A stretch of DNA of 64,000 bases, from assembly GCF_029525555.1 (NCBI RefSeq), contig NZ_JAPDHZ010000004.1, forward strand, positions 248,001 through 312,000, given 5' to 3'. Positions 1 through 9,940 of the stretch are shown one piece after another. Source of the DNA: Cohnella ginsengisoli. Lineage in GTDB: Bacteria > Bacillota > Bacilli > Paenibacillales > Paenibacillaceae. The notes below the pieces were generated by a model, which did not search any database, was not told the DNA's origin, and saw only the letters and a list, made by a program, of their open reading frames with translations. The number at the start of each line of letters is the position of its first letter. Position 1 is the stretch's first letter. The position numbers and the translations under genes were made by a program.

Positions 1-57
1 GACGAAGCGGAGAAGCCGCGTGCATTCGTGACAGCATTGTGGCTTTTCGTCTTTTTT
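1..57 (+). terminator. Probable intrinsic terminator at left edge
   Basis: GACGAA and AAGCC on the left pair with GGCTTTTCGTC, followed by a T7 tract. The 5' arm has a bulge and the upstream gene lies outside the window, so this is a moderate call. Confidence 0.45.
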
Positions 58-162
58 TAAAGGCGTCGAACTAGTTTTTTACCCCGACTTCCATTAAACT
101 GTTAGATAAAAGAAACGAATTTCGTTCGTTCGCAATAGACAAGCGAAGTGGGGGGAGACGCG

Positions 163-658
163 TTGAACAAGCAATCCGCCGCGGTCGGAATCTGGATTTT
201 GGCTGCGGGATTGATCATTTTGCTCGGCAAGTTGGGCGTCTTTTCATTTATCGGGGCCGTGTTTTGGCCGATCCTGATTTTAATCGTCGGCATTTTGCTC
301 CACGTGCTGTATTTCGGCGGCATCGTGCCTGCCGTGATTCTCGTGCCTGCCGGCATCCTGACCGGATCGTCGCTGCTGCTCATGGTCGGCAACTGGTTCG
401 GCTGGGGATCGATGCGGTATATATGGCCGCTCTTTTTGCTTTCGATCGCGATCGGCTTGTACGAATACGCCGTTTTCGGCATCGGCAAGGATCGCGCGGT
501 GTGGAACGCCGCGATGGGCATCGGAGCGCTCTCGCTTCTACTGTTCGCCATCATGCTGCTGTGGACTTGGGGGGATTTATCTGCTCGCGGCCGCCTTGAT
601 CGGATTCGGCGTTTGGCTTGTCCTAAGCCGGCGCAAGCCGCGCAGACGCCGCCGATAA
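163..658 (+). CDS. Multi-pass membrane protein of unknown function (frame break at 569-574)
   Basis: A hydrophobic protein with about five membrane segments and a basic tail. TTG at 163 is chosen because a GGGGGAG ribosome site sits about 6 bases upstream; GTG at 148 overlaps that site. The reading frame breaks at a G6 run (569-574). Reading it as G5 continues WTWGIYLLAAALIGFG into a last membrane helix and an arginine-rich end, stopping at 656-658, which is far more sensible than the uncorrected tail. The fold resembles small LiaI/LiaF-like membrane modules, but I cannot assign a function. It lies just upstream of typA, with that gene's promoter in between. Confidence 0.6.
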
Positions 659-690
659 TCCGAACCTGATGAAAGTTCGACAACTGAGGG

Positions 691-719
691 TTGGCAATCG
701 GGCTCGCTTAGCGTATAAT
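691..719 (+). promoter_or_regulatory. Sigma-A promoter for typA
   Basis: TTGGCA (691-696), 17-bp spacer, TATAAT (714-719). It lies about 140 bp before typA, so the mRNA would have a long leader. Confidence 0.7.
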
Positions 720-858
720 TGAAGGGATGTAGACAACGTCGGCCTCGCGTCGGCGTTTTGTGTTGGACACGGTAAATTAGGGGCGGCGGGTTCGTTTCAG
801 TCGAAGCGGGCTTGCCGATCATAATGGATACAGATATAAAATTACAAGGAGTGGAACC

Positions 859-2700
859 ATGCAACAAGATCAAATCCGCAATATCGCCATTATCGCGCAC
901 GTCGACCACGGGAAAACGACGCTCGTCGACCAGCTTCTGCGCCAATCCGGCACATTCCGCGAAAATGAGCAAGTCCAGGAGAGAGCGATGGATTCCAACG
1001 ATCTCGAACGGGAACGCGGCATCACGATCCTGGCGAAAAACACCGCCGTTCGTTATAAGGATCACTTGATCAACATCGTGGACACGCCCGGACACGCGGA
1101 CTTCGGCGGCGAAGTCGAACGTATCATGAAAATGGTAGACGGCGTTCTGCTCGTCGTCGACGCGTTCGAAGGCTGCATGCCGCAGACGAAGTTCGTGCTC
1201 CGCAAGGCGCTCGAAGCGGGCTTGACCCCGATTGTCGTCGTCAACAAGATCGACCGTCCGGCAGCTCGCCCGGCCGAAGTCATCGACGAAGTGCTCGAGC
1301 TGTTCATCGAGCTCGAAGCGAACGACGAGCAGCTCGAATTCCCGGTCGTTTACGCGTCCGGCCTGAACGGCATCGCCAGCCTCGACGCCGGTACGCTCGG
1401 CACGACGATGGAGCCGCTGTACGAGACGATCATCGAGAAGATCCCGCACCCGACCGAAGATCAGGACGCGCCGCTGCAGTTCCTCGTCACGCTGCTCGAT
1501 TACAACGAATACCTGGGCCGCATTCCGATCGGCCGCGTCAACCGCGGCAAGATTCGCCAAGGACAGCCGGTCGCCGTCCTGGACCGCGACGGCAAGATCC
1601 GTCAGGCCCGCATCGAAAAGCTGTTCGGCTTCCAAGGCCTGAAGCGCGTCGAGATGGAAGAAGCGGCAGCAGGCGACATCATCGCCATCGCCGGCATCAA
1701 GGACGTCAACATCGGCGAGACGGTCGCCGACCCGGCGAACCCCGAGGCGCTGCCGGTGCTCAAGATCGACGAGCCTACGCTGCAAATGCGCTTCCTGGTC
1801 AACAACAGCCCGTTTGCAGGCCGCGAAGGCAAGCACGTCACCTCCCGCAAGCTGCGCGAGCGCCTGTTCAAGGAGCTTGAGACGGACGTGGCGCTGCGCG
1901 TCGACGAGACCGACAGCCCCGACGCCTTCGTCGTCAGCGGCCGCGGCGAGCTGCATCTCGGCATCCTGATCGAGAACATGCGCCGCGAAGGTTACGAGCT
2001 GCAGGTGTCCAAGCCCGAAGTCATCATCCGCGAGATCGACGGCGTCAAGAGCGAGCCGATCGAGCGTCTGCTGATCGACGTGCCCGAGGAGAGCATGGGC
2101 AACGTCATGGAGAGCCTCGGCACCCGCAAGGCGGACATGGTCAACATGATCAACAACGGCAACGGCCAGGTTCGCCTGGAGTTCTTGATTCCGGCCCGCG
2201 GACTGATCGGCTACCGGACCAACTTCTTGACGATGACGCGCGGCTACGGCGTTATGAACCACGCGTTCGACAGCTACGGCCCGGTCGTCGGCGGCCAGGT
2301 CGGCGGCCGTCACCAAGGCGTGCTCGTCGCCAGCGAATCCGGATCGTCGACGGTTTACGGCATGATGGGCGTCGAAGACCGCGGCATCATGTTCGTCGAG
2401 CCGGGCACGGATATTTATGAAGGCATGATCGTCGGCGAGCATACCCGCGACAACGACATCATCGTCAACATTTGTAAGGAAAAGGCGCTCAACAACATCC
2501 GTACGGCGAACAAGGAAGAGACGGTCAAGCTGAAGACGCCTCGCCTGATGTCGATGGAAGAAGCGCTCGAGTACCTGAACGACGACGAACTGTGCGAGAT
2601 CACGCCGAAGTCGATCCGCCTGCGCAAGAAGCTGCTGAACAAGAGCGAGCGGGACCGCTACGACAAGCAGCGCAAGATGATGGCCGAATCCGGCGTCTGA
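859..2700 (+). CDS. typA: Translational GTPase TypA/BipA
   Basis: Ribosome-associated GTPase of the elongation-factor family, involved in 50S assembly and stress growth. The protein is 613 residues, the normal family length. The G1 motif AHVDHGKT is at residues 13-20, followed by the RGITI switch, DTPGH, NKID, EF-Tu domain 2, EF-G-like domains and the BipA-specific C-terminal region. The ATG at 859 has AAGGAG 8-9 bases upstream. It is preceded by its own promoter and followed by a ylaH-like gene, the same order as ylaG-ylaH in Bacillus. Confidence 0.97.
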   Translation: MQQDQIRNIAIIAHVDHGKTTLVDQLLRQSGTFRENEQVQERAMDSNDLERERGITILAKNTAVRYKDHLINIVDTPGHADFGGEVERIMKMVDGVLLVVDAFEGCMPQTKFVLRKALEAGLTPIVVVNKIDRPAARPAEVIDEVLELFIELEANDEQLEFPVVYASGLNGIASLDAGTLGTTMEPLYETIIEKIPHPTEDQDAPLQFLVTLLDYNEYLGRIPIGRVNRGKIRQGQPVAVLDRDGKIRQARIEKLFGFQGLKRVEMEEAAAGDIIAIAGIKDVNIGETVADPANPEALPVLKIDEPTLQMRFLVNNSPFAGREGKHVTSRKLRERLFKELETDVALRVDETDSPDAFVVSGRGELHLGILIENMRREGYELQVSKPEVIIREIDGVKSEPIERLLIDVPEESMGNVMESLGTRKADMVNMINNGNGQVRLEFLIPARGLIGYRTNFLTMTRGYGVMNHAFDSYGPVVGGQVGGRHQGVLVASESGSSTVYGMMGVEDRGIMFVEPGTDIYEGMIVGEHTRDNDIIVNICKEKALNNIRTANKEETVKLKTPRLMSMEEALEYLNDDELCEITPKSIRLRKKLLNKSERDRYDKQRKMMAESGV

Positions 2701-2735
2701 TCCGGACGAACGCCTAGCAACGAGGAGGGGCGCCA

Positions 2736-3041
2736 GTGCAAACGTGGTTTCATGATCACCCCGTCGTTTCGTACCTGCTGATCTTGGCTTTTACGATCTA
2801 TATCTTCAACGCCGTCTTCAGGATGGGCAAGCTGCCGATCCTGAAGGAGATCATCGTGCATATCATCATGGCGATCGGGTGCCTCGTGCTCCTCCTGCTC
2901 CAGCTCGACAAGCTGCCGATCATCCAGTGCATGTCGGTCGCCGTCATCATGATGCTGATGCTTCGCGGCCGCCAGATGTACGACAAATGGAAGGCCAAGC
3001 GAGGCGGCGCCGAGGCGGCCGTCAAGCGGACGGAATCCTAG
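2736..3041 (+). CDS. ylaH: YlaH-like small membrane protein
   Basis: 101-residue protein with three hydrophobic segments and a short charged C-terminus. The GTG start at 2736 has a strong GAGGAGGGG site upstream. Position directly after typA and overall character match the YlaH-like family of Bacilli; biochemical role is unknown. Followed by a clear terminator, so it probably shares the typA transcript. Confidence 0.75.
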   Translation: MQTWFHDHPVVSYLLILAFTIYIFNAVFRMGKLPILKEIIVHIIMAIGCLVLLLLQLDKLPIIQCMSVAVIMMLMLRGRQMYDKWKAKRGGAEAAVKRTES

Positions 3042-3058
3042 AAACGAATGCAGCTCCG

Positions 3059-3104
3059 GCGAACCCCGGGAGAGCCCCGCGCTCTCCGGGATTCGCCTTT
3101 TTTA
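3059..3104 (+). terminator. Intrinsic terminator after ylaH-like gene
   Basis: GCGAAc-CCCGG-GAGAG stem pairs with CTCTCCGGG-ATTCGC, followed by CTTTTTT. Confidence 0.8.
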
Positions 3105-3125
3105 ATTCAAGGAAGAGGTGAAGCG

Positions 3126-4208
3126 ATGAGTTCCAATACGCCGCTGCCGCCGCGCCGGAGTACGGGCGCCGCGAACGCAACTGTCAGGGCGAATCCTCCG
3201 AAAAAGAAAAAAAAGAAATGGCCTCGCGTTCTTTTTACGTTGATCCTGCTTGTCATTCTAGGCTTGGGCGCTTACGCATATTCCTTATGGAGACAGGTCA
3301 ACGGCGCGCTGGACGACGCTTCCGCGGGCGCGTCCACGCAGACGGTTCCGGCCGCGGAGAGGGCGCAGAACAAGCCGCTGGCGCTTATGCTGCTCGGCAT
3401 GGATTACCGTCCCAAGATCGGCGGCATGAACACGGACGTCGTTATGGTGGCCGCCTTCAATCCGAAGTCGAACACGGCGACGGTCGTGACGATTCCGCGG
3501 GATTCGGACCTCCAGCTGGAAGGGTATTCGACGCAGAAGATCAACGCGTTTTACGCCAGGTTTCATAGCAAGAGCGACGCCAAGGGCGATGCGGCGGACG
3601 CTTACGCCCGCGACGCGATGAAGAAAATGCTCGGCCAATTTTTCGACATCGACATCAAGTACGCGTCCGTGCTAAAGTTCCAAGGCTTCGTCGATATCGT
3701 CGACAAGCTCGGCGGCGTCGCCGTCAACGTCGACAAGGATATGCGTTATGTCGACAATGCGGACGGAACCAACATCGACTTGAAGGCGGGCGAGCAGACG
3801 CTGAAGGGCGAGGACGCGCTCGGCTTCGTACGCTACCGCAAGTCCAACCGCGGCACCGCGGCATCGAGCGACTTCGAACGCAACGAGCGTCAGAGCCAAG
3901 TACTCGGCGCCGTCGTCGACAAGATGAAGTCGTTCGGCGGCTTGACCAAGCTGGGCGGGGTCATCGACGTCGCCGGCAAAAATCTGGTAACGGATATTCC
4001 AAAAGCGCAGATCACGAACATCTTGAAAACATACTATGATATCAAGCGCGAGGACATCCGTTTCATCCCGCTCACGGGCGTCTGGAAAAGTCCTTATGTA
4101 TACCTGGACCAAGACTCGGTAGCGGAGGCCAAGGCCGCGCTTGCCGAGGAGATGTCGCCCGAAGGCCGGACGTCGACGCCGGCCACTACGGACGCCGAAG
4201 CGAAATAG
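3126..4208 (+). CDS. LytR-CpsA-Psr (LCP) family protein
   Basis: Cell-envelope glycopolymer ligase family that transfers teichoic acid or other polymers from lipid carriers to peptidoglycan. 360 residues: a cytoplasmic N-terminus with a KKKKKK stretch, one membrane helix (about 32-52), then an extracellular LCP domain. The core shows TDVVMVAAFNP, a VTIPRDS motif with the conserved arginine, and a RYRKSNRG segment typical of the pyrophosphate-binding site. ATG at 3126 follows GGAAGAGGTG. The Thr/Ala/Glu-rich tail is probably disordered. Which polymer it attaches cannot be read from sequence. Confidence 0.9.
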   Translation: MSSNTPLPPRRSTGAANATVRANPPKKKKKKWPRVLFTLILLVILGLGAYAYSLWRQVNGALDDASAGASTQTVPAAERAQNKPLALMLLGMDYRPKIGGMNTDVVMVAAFNPKSNTATVVTIPRDSDLQLEGYSTQKINAFYARFHSKSDAKGDAADAYARDAMKKMLGQFFDIDIKYASVLKFQGFVDIVDKLGGVAVNVDKDMRYVDNADGTNIDLKAGEQTLKGEDALGFVRYRKSNRGTAASSDFERNERQSQVLGAVVDKMKSFGGLTKLGGVIDVAGKNLVTDIPKAQITNILKTYYDIKREDIRFIPLTGVWKSPYVYLDQDSVAEAKAALAEEMSPEGRTSTPATTDAEAK

Positions 4209-4267
4209 CGGGATGCGGCCAAGCCGCGACCCCGACCAGGCATCGCTTGGCCTCCCCCTGGAGGCAT

Positions 4268-4277
4268 ATGCTATACT
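4268..4277 (+). promoter_or_regulatory. Extended -10 promoter, orphan
   Basis: TG-C-TATACT forms an extended -10 element (TATACT at 4272-4277). A poor -35 (TTGGCC, 4247-4252) is 19 bp upstream. No convincing gene starts downstream on this strand. Confidence 0.45.
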
Positions 4278-4545
4278 GAGATTAAGCTTACCCCAATGCA
4301 AAGTGCCAAGACTCTAAACCACGGTGCCAAGGGAGTGTTGCGGATGGCAGGCAGAGGCTGTAGAACGACCGGATTCGGCGAATGCGTTCGGATGCCCTCT
4401 TTGCGGAGCGGCAGGCTTGTCCCGGGCTTTTCTTGCGGCTTAGGATCGCCTTCGCGCCTCCTGTCTTCGCTGCCTGCGCGCCGTCGTGAGGAGTTTATAT
4501 GTAATATGGACAAGAACCCAGTGATTTCACTGGGTTCTTTGCGTA
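4278..4545 (+). ncRNA. Candidate small RNA or untranslated region
   Basis: About 240 bases with no convincing coding frame, bounded by an extended -10 promoter and the hairpin at 4514-4541. It contains local self-complementarity (ATTCGGCGAAT). It does not show the conserved cores of SRP RNA, RNase P or tmRNA. It is a candidate only and could be decayed sequence. Confidence 0.25.
4514..4541. terminator. Hairpin between convergent units
   Basis: AGAACCCAGTG pairs with CACTGGGTTCT around a short loop, followed on the + strand by TTGCG. The stop codon of the minus-strand lipoprotein gene lies in the hairpin. It can serve either direction. Confidence 0.6.
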
Positions 4546-5132
4546 TTTGCGGACGTATTCGCGTGCGATTTGGCGGCCGGTCCGTTGCCGTCCGGCGAGG
4601 CCGGAGGCACGATGCTGCGCGGTACCTGGGGCACGAGCCGGCCGATAATGTCCGCCATTTCCTCGGCGAAGCCCGCGATCGGCCGTCCGCGCTTCGCGTC
4701 GGCCCGAATCTCCCGGATCCGTTCGGCCATATCCATGTCGGCGGTCACGAGTGCATCGACGCCGTAAGGATCTTTGCGGAACGCCTCGGCGACGGCGTAC
4801 TTGGTCGTCCCGACTCTGGAACGCTCCATCTTCGGATCGACGTCGATGCCGACGACGGCATACTTGCCGAAGATAACGCAGTTGGCGTGGCGTACGCCTC
4901 GTACGCCTTCGGCAAGCTGCTCGAGGTGGCTTGCGACGGCCTTGGCGTTCGGCCGGACCGCGACGTTGCCGTCGCGGGCGGAGACACCGTCTCCCGGCGC
5001 GCTGCGCGCCTGCAGGCGGTTGTGGTCGGGCTGGGCGGGAGCGGCGGTCCGATTGCCGCATCCGGCGGCGGAGAGCAGGGCCGATGCCAGCAGCAAGATT
5101 AATCCGGCTTTGGCCGGCTTGCGAACGTCCAT
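4527..5132 (-). CDS. ylaJ: YhcN/YlaJ-family sporulation lipoprotein
   Basis: Predicted spore lipoprotein; relatives affect germination or cortex hydrolysis. The chosen ATG at 5132 gives a lipoprotein signal peptide ending in LSAAGC with the lipidated cysteine near residue 25, and GAGGAC upstream could act as ribosome site; the longer frame would bury the signal. The mature domain has the YlaJ/YhcN pattern (AVVGIDVDP, then TTKYAVAEAF). The C-terminus is Pro/Asn/Ala-rich. It lies divergently beside phoH, as ylaJ lies next to ylaK in Bacillus, although the orientation differs. Confidence 0.8.
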   Translation of the reverse strand: MDVRKPAKAGLILLLASALLSAAGCGNRTAAPAQPDHNRLQARSAPGDGVSARDGNVAVRPNAKAVASHLEQLAEGVRGVRHANCVIFGKYAVVGIDVDPKMERSRVGTTKYAVAEAFRKDPYGVDALVTADMDMAERIREIRADAKRGRPIAGFAEEMADIIGRLVPQVPRSIVPPASPDGNGPAAKSHANTSANTQRTQ

Positions 5133-5292
5133 GTGGAAATCACCGTCCTCGTGGGTATCAATTCTTTTAAGGGGGGGATGTCCGAAGTCTTCGAAAAAGG
5201 CTTCAATCAAGCTCCACCTGGCATTATGATTCCCTGTCCCATGCGCCGGTATGTAAATACGTCACAATCCGTCTCAACCGGGAGGAACCGCC

Positions 5293-6629
5293 GTGAAAAA
5301 AATTTACGTGCTCGATACGAACGTGCTGCTCCATGATCCGCTCGCTTTGTTTGCCTTCGGCGCGAACGAAGTCGTCATTCCTTCGGTCGTGCTCGAGGAG
5401 ATCGACTCCAAGAAGAGGTTGGCCGACGAGATCGGGCGCAACGCCCGGTTCGTGTCCAGGGAGCTCGACCGCATGCGGGAGATCGGGCATTTGCACAACG
5501 GGGTTGCTCTTGAAAACGGCGGCGTGCTGAAGGTGGAAATGAATCATCGCCGCTTCGTGCGGGTGCAGGAGCTATTCGGGGGAGATGACCAACGACAACC
5601 GCATCCTGGCGGTCGCGCTGAACTATCATCTGGAGGAACAGGAGCAGCCGGAGTCCGCGCGTCCTGTCATCCTCGTGAGCAAGGACGTGCTGGTTCGCGT
5701 CAAGGCGGACGTGCTTGGCGTCACGGCCGAGGACTATTTGTCCGACCGGATCGCCGAAGGCACCGACCACTACACGGGCCAGGTCACGCTCCACGTACAC
5801 CCGGCGCAGATCGATGAATTTTATACGTACCGTTTCTTAAGCATCAATCAGATGGGTCTCAAGCAAAAGCTGCACCCGAACGAATTCGTCATTCTTCGCG
5901 ACGAGCTCGGCACGTCGAAGTCTGCCCTCCTGAAGGTGAGCCAGGACGGGGCGAGGCTCGAGCCGCTGCATCTGTCCAACGAGCCCGTATGGGGCATTAC
6001 GGCCCGCAACGCGCAGCAGCGCATGGCGCTCGAGCTGCTGCTGAACGACGATATTCCGCTCGTCACGCTGACGGGTAGGGCGGGCACCGGCAAGACGCTG
6101 ATTACGCTGGCCGCGGGCCTCATGAAGGTCGAGGACGAGCACAAGTACAAAAAGCTGCTCATCGCCCGTCCGGTCGTGCCGATGGGAAAGGATATCGGCT
6201 ATTTGCCGGGGGAGAAGGAAGAGAAGCTGCGGCCTTGGATGCAGCCGATCTACGACAATCTGGAATTTTTGTTCGATACGAAAAAATCGGGGGGACTTGG
6301 ATAAAATTTTGATGGGGCTCGGCAGCATCCAGGTCGAGGCGCTTACTTACATTCGCGGTCGTTCGATACCGGGGCAGCTGATCATCATCGACGAAGCCCA
6401 GAACTTGAGCAAGCACGAGGTAAAAACGATCGTTTCGCGCGTCGGCGAGCACAGCAAGATCGTGCTGCTCGGCGACCCGGAGCAGATCGACCATCCCTAT
6501 CTGGACGCGCAGAGCAACGGGCTCACGTATTTGGTGGAGAGCTTCAAGGCGGAGGGCATCAGCGGGCATGTAACGCTAGAGAAGGGAGAGCGCTCCAAGC
6601 TCGCCCAATTGGCCGCGGAGAAGCTGTAG
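5293..6629 (+). CDS. phoH: PhoH family protein with PIN domain (YlaK-like; two frame breaks)
   Basis: Predicted RNA-processing ATPase: an N-terminal PIN nuclease-like domain (YVLDTNVLLHDP) joined to a PhoH ATPase with Walker A GRAGTGKT and Walker B LIIIDEAQN. GTG at 5293 follows GGAGG by 7 bases. The frame breaks at G5 (5578-5582; G4 restores FGEMTNDNR) and at G6 (6289-6294; G5 restores KKSGDLDKILMG). With both repaired the protein is 444 residues, the usual YlaK length, so one gene is annotated here rather than three fragments. Confidence 0.88.
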
Positions 6630-6653
6630 GCAAGGAAATCGGCATCGTCGGCA

Positions 6654-6681
6654 GGGCCGGACGCGCGACAGCGTCCGGCCC
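6654..6681 (+). terminator. Hairpin after phoH
   Basis: GGGCCGGACGC pairs perfectly with GCGTCCGGCCC over a 6-base loop. The following T-tract is weak. Confidence 0.6.
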
Positions 6682-6832
6682 GTTGTATGCCGGCGCTATG
6701 CCTCATACCGCTTTTTGACCTGCATCGAAGCTAAAGCGTTTGCACGATAGAGGCGACAAGCCGTCCTAATCCTGCTATCATGGTAAAAAACGAATCGCGC
6801 CTGCGGGAGCGGACGGAGGAAGGTGTTAGACC

Positions 6833-8138
6833 GTGACGCGCCGGAAGTATGTCGTCGTGATCATGCTGCTCATGCTCGCGGTTCTGCTTACTTCGCCCTG
6901 GGCTTCCGCGCCGGAGCCCGACCTCGCGCCGGACGCGGCGCCGGAGGGTCAAGAGGCGACCTTGGAGGAGCCCGTATTCGCCGAGCAGCATGCGGACCTG
7001 ACCGTCAAGATCATGCAGGACGAGGCTACGTTCCGGCTGCTCGCGAAGCAGTCGGAAGATTTCGAGCGCAGCCATCCGGACATTCGCGTCCATCTCGAGC
7101 GAGTCGATCCGTCGGGCGTGACGGATCTGCTCGATGACTGGCACGAGGGGGGCGGTAAGCGCCGATGTCGCGCTTGTCCCGAGTTTATGGGTGAAGCGTT
7201 TGGCCGTCTCCGGCGTATTGATGCCGGCGGATTCCGCGTTCGAAGGCGACGCGATGTCCGAGCAGTTCGAAGCGGTCGCCGCCCCGCTCAAATGGAACGG
7301 CTACATGTGGGGCGTACCGCATCATATGGATCCTTATGTCGTCGTCTGGAATCGCGCGCGGCTGTCCGCGGCAGCGCGCGACGGCAGCGCGTTGACGCTG
7401 CCGCTCGGGACCGAAGATTGGGCGTCGTTCGGCGCGGAGATGGCAAGCGAGGGGAGCCGTCCCTGGCTTGCGATCGACGAGCGCGATTCGGCGGCGCTCC
7501 TCACTTGGCTGGGCGCGGCGGCCGGGCTTAGGCCGGATCTGCTGCTGGGCGATTCGCATGGCCAATGGGGAACGGGGCCGGCTGCGGCGCTGCTCGACAC
7601 GCTTCGAGGCTCCGTCAGCTTGCGGGCGCCGGATCGCGGCAATGCGTTCTGGCAAGCGATGGCCACGGGGCAATACGCGGCCGCCGTCATGCGGCTATCG
7701 GTCGCCGAGGCCGGCATCGCGAGCCTTGGCTCCGATTCGGCCGCCGGACTGTCCATCGACCGCAGCGGCTGGGACAAGGCCTATGCGTTCGACGGCGGCG
7801 CTTCGTTCGTCGTCGGCGCGGGTACGTCCGGCGAGAGCGCGGCCAAAACCTGGATCGCGGCAATGACCGGGAAGCAGCTCCAGCTCGACAACTATGACGC
7901 GGCGGGTTATTTGCCCGTATACCGGTCGGCCTATGACGATCGCCCCACGATGCCGAATCTGAACGGCAGGGGCGCGCAGCAATTTCCGAACTGGGCGCCC
8001 GAGGTCGGCCCCGACTGGCCGCTGCTGATGAAGAAGATCGGTCTTTTTTGGACGGATTGGCGGCAGGACAGGCTCGCTTTGGCGGACTGGCCCGAAAAGT
8101 GGAGCGGGTTACTTGCCGATCTTCAGCTTCACGACTAG
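6833..8138 (+). CDS. Extracellular solute-binding-like protein (frame break at 7147-7152)
   Basis: Family 1 type solute-binding fold: signal peptide at residues 1-26, a ligand-binding region with DLTVKIMQDEATF and SHPDIRVHLERVDP, and a typical SWEET-like C-lobe ending in DWPEKWSGLL. GTG at 6833 has GGAGGAAGG about 9 bases upstream. A G6 run at 7147-7152 breaks the frame; G5 gives DWHEGAVSADVALVP and joins both halves. No lipobox cysteine is obvious and no ABC permease genes adjoin, so it may not be a normal transporter component; substrate unknown. Confidence 0.75.
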
Positions 8139-9201
8139 CTTGCCGTCCTCGAGGTTCACGCTGTCGGCTTTCAAATAAGCCATCACCTGCTGCGGATAGA
8201 AGCCGAGGTCGAAGTCGCGCACCAAATCGTCGCGGGTCGTGTCGGGCAGCGTCAATCCGTTAAAAACGAGGGTGTCCATATGGAACATAATGGCGTTTTT
8301 GGGTTCGTTCTCGACCGTATAGGTGCCCGTGACGGCGACCTCCATCGAGCCGCTTCTTCCTTGCAGGGACAACAGATTCGGCTTGAACGCAATGGTGAAG
8401 TCCTTGAGGAGCTCGCTTTGCGCGCGAAGAAATTCGTTCAATTGCGTATCGGTCAAAGTTAGCGTCGTCGACAAGCCTTTCGTTTTCAACGCTTCCGGGT
8501 GGTCCTGAATCCAGTCCGGCAGCTTGTTCATCGCTTTGGCCAGCGCGCTGAAGTGGCGTCGCACTTCGTACAATCCCGCGGATTGCCAATCAGGATTGCA
8601 TCTCCTCCAGCTGCTTGCGCGCCAGCGCGGGATCCTCGCTACCGTCGATGGCATTCTGAATCTCGGCCTGCAGCGCCGCGACCCGGTCGCGTTGTCTCTC
8701 GAGGTCGGCCGCCACGCGGGACAGCTCGTCCTTGTCCTTCTTCAGCCGTTCTTGACCCTTCCGGATTTCTTCGTATTCTCGGTTAAAATCGGCTAACGTG
8801 CGCCGGTCGGCTTCGAATATCGTATCCATCAAGTCCCAGCTTCTGAGCAGCCCGGCGAGCGATTTGAAGTTGACGAGTACGCCCAGCATCGCTTCCTTTT
8901 GACCCATATAGTAGGCTCGCAGCACGCGTCCTGCTTTTTCGCGCTGCGCCGCGATGGCGAGCTGACGCTCCGCGAGCTTCGTTTCGTTTTGCGCGATGCT
9001 CTTTTCGGTTTCCTCCCGAAGTCCGGCGATCCGATCGATCTCCCTATCGATCTCTACGACGCTGAGGCCTTTCTCGAGCAGCTGCCGGGTCGTTTCGGAG
9101 AGCGGCTCCGCGTAGACGGGAGGCGGCGTCGGCACGATTTTTCCGGGAAGCAGCAGCATGAGAAAAACGACGGCGACGGCAAACAGCGCTAATCTCCGCA
9201 T
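8109..9201 (-). CDS. Exported coiled-coil protein of unknown function (frame break near 8592)
   Basis: Signal peptide (residues 1-32, ending near PVYA), a long Glu/Arg/Lys-rich coiled coil (about 40-200), then a globular C-terminal domain with FDLGFYPQQVMAYLKA. ATG at 9201 follows AAGGAGGG. As read, the first part stops at 8590-8592 and the second has no proper start. Dropping one base (A8592 on the + strand) joins LEEMQS to DWQSAGLYEVRRHF, and the combined architecture resembles single coiled-coil proteins I recall from Paenibacillus. The 3' end overlaps the convergent solute-binding gene by 30 bases. Confidence 0.7.
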
Positions 9202-9344
9202 CGGGCCCTCCTTTCTCTCTGGCAGACAGGCGCGGCAGTAGTCAAGCTTATGCAATCCTACCTCATTATAGACGAAAAGAACCCCCCCAGAGAGAGAGGG
9301 GCGCACGGGAAAGAAGCCTTTTAACGCGCAAGAATCCGTTGATC

Positions 9345-9380
9345 GAAAATAAAAAAGGCCGGAGCGGTTAGCTCCGGCCC
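9345..9380 (-). terminator. Terminator for DUF2626 gene
   Basis: On the minus strand GGCCGGAGC / GCTCCGGCC with a 5-base loop and a T6 tract. Confidence 0.85.
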
Positions 9381-9396
9381 TTAGGCATGCCTTGGA

Positions 9397-9633
9397 TTAA
9401 GCCGGCAAGCCCATCTCGAATACGGTCCAATAGGTAAAGCCGAGGAACGCGATGATCATATAGCCCCAGAACATGAAGACGTATGTGCGCTCCGTGAACT
9501 TCAGGTAACCGAGCAAGAAGAAGGCGGCCGTCTGAATAAAGAACAGAAGCGCCATTTCATACATATCGCCTGCAAACGACATGAGCGCGATCGCGAGCGT
9601 CCAGAAACCGAGCATCCGGAACATGCGTGCCAT
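9397..9633 (-). CDS. DUF2626 family small membrane protein
   Basis: 78 residues with three hydrophobic segments; the aromatic-rich C-terminal half (MFWGYMIIAFLGFTYWTVFE) is characteristic of DUF2626 (YqgY-like) proteins of spore formers. A GAAGGGGG site lies 6 bases before the ATG at 9633. It is a single-gene unit with its own promoter and terminator. Function unknown. Confidence 0.85.
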   Translation of the reverse strand: MARMFRMLGFWTLAIALMSFAGDMYEMALLFFIQTAAFFLLGYLKFTERTYVFMFWGYMIIAFLGFTYWTVFEMGLPA

Positions 9634-9677
9634 GGTAATCCCCCTTCAGCGTTTCTCTAACCATTTTTCTACAGCAT

Positions 9678-9707
9678 ATTATACCCACGGTTCGGGTGCA
9701 GTGTAAA
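9678..9707 (-). promoter_or_regulatory. Sigma-A promoter for DUF2626 gene
   Basis: On the minus strand TTTACA (9707-9702), 18-bp spacer, TATAAT (9683-9678). Confidence 0.6.
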
Positions 9708-9940
9708 CGGTGATTCGTGACGAAATGGCAAACTTTTCGTCCAAGCCTAGTATGCCTTCCGGGAGCGCCGCTATTCGCTTGGCCGTCCGTAAGTTTTCGG
9801 GGGTCGCGGGCGGAAGGTATACGACGTGCAAAAATGGATATACCTAGAAGTATCCGATAGATTCTATGATTTCTATCACGGGCATAAAGATAAAAAAAAG
9901 AAAGCAAGTAATGCGAGCGATCGAGGAGGGAATAGACCGC

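Noticed and set aside
577..2442. 621-codon open frame antisense to typA, and similar long antisense frames (e.g. 13517-14734, 18428-20539)
   Set aside because: High-GC coding DNA leaves long antisense frames open. These have no ribosome sites and no recognisable domains, and the + strand genes are certain.
4320..4436. Mini-protein with a CPLC zinc-knuckle (YlaI-like)
   Set aside because: Only one CxxC pair in a 38-codon frame without a good ribosome site. The YlaI family needs two pairs.
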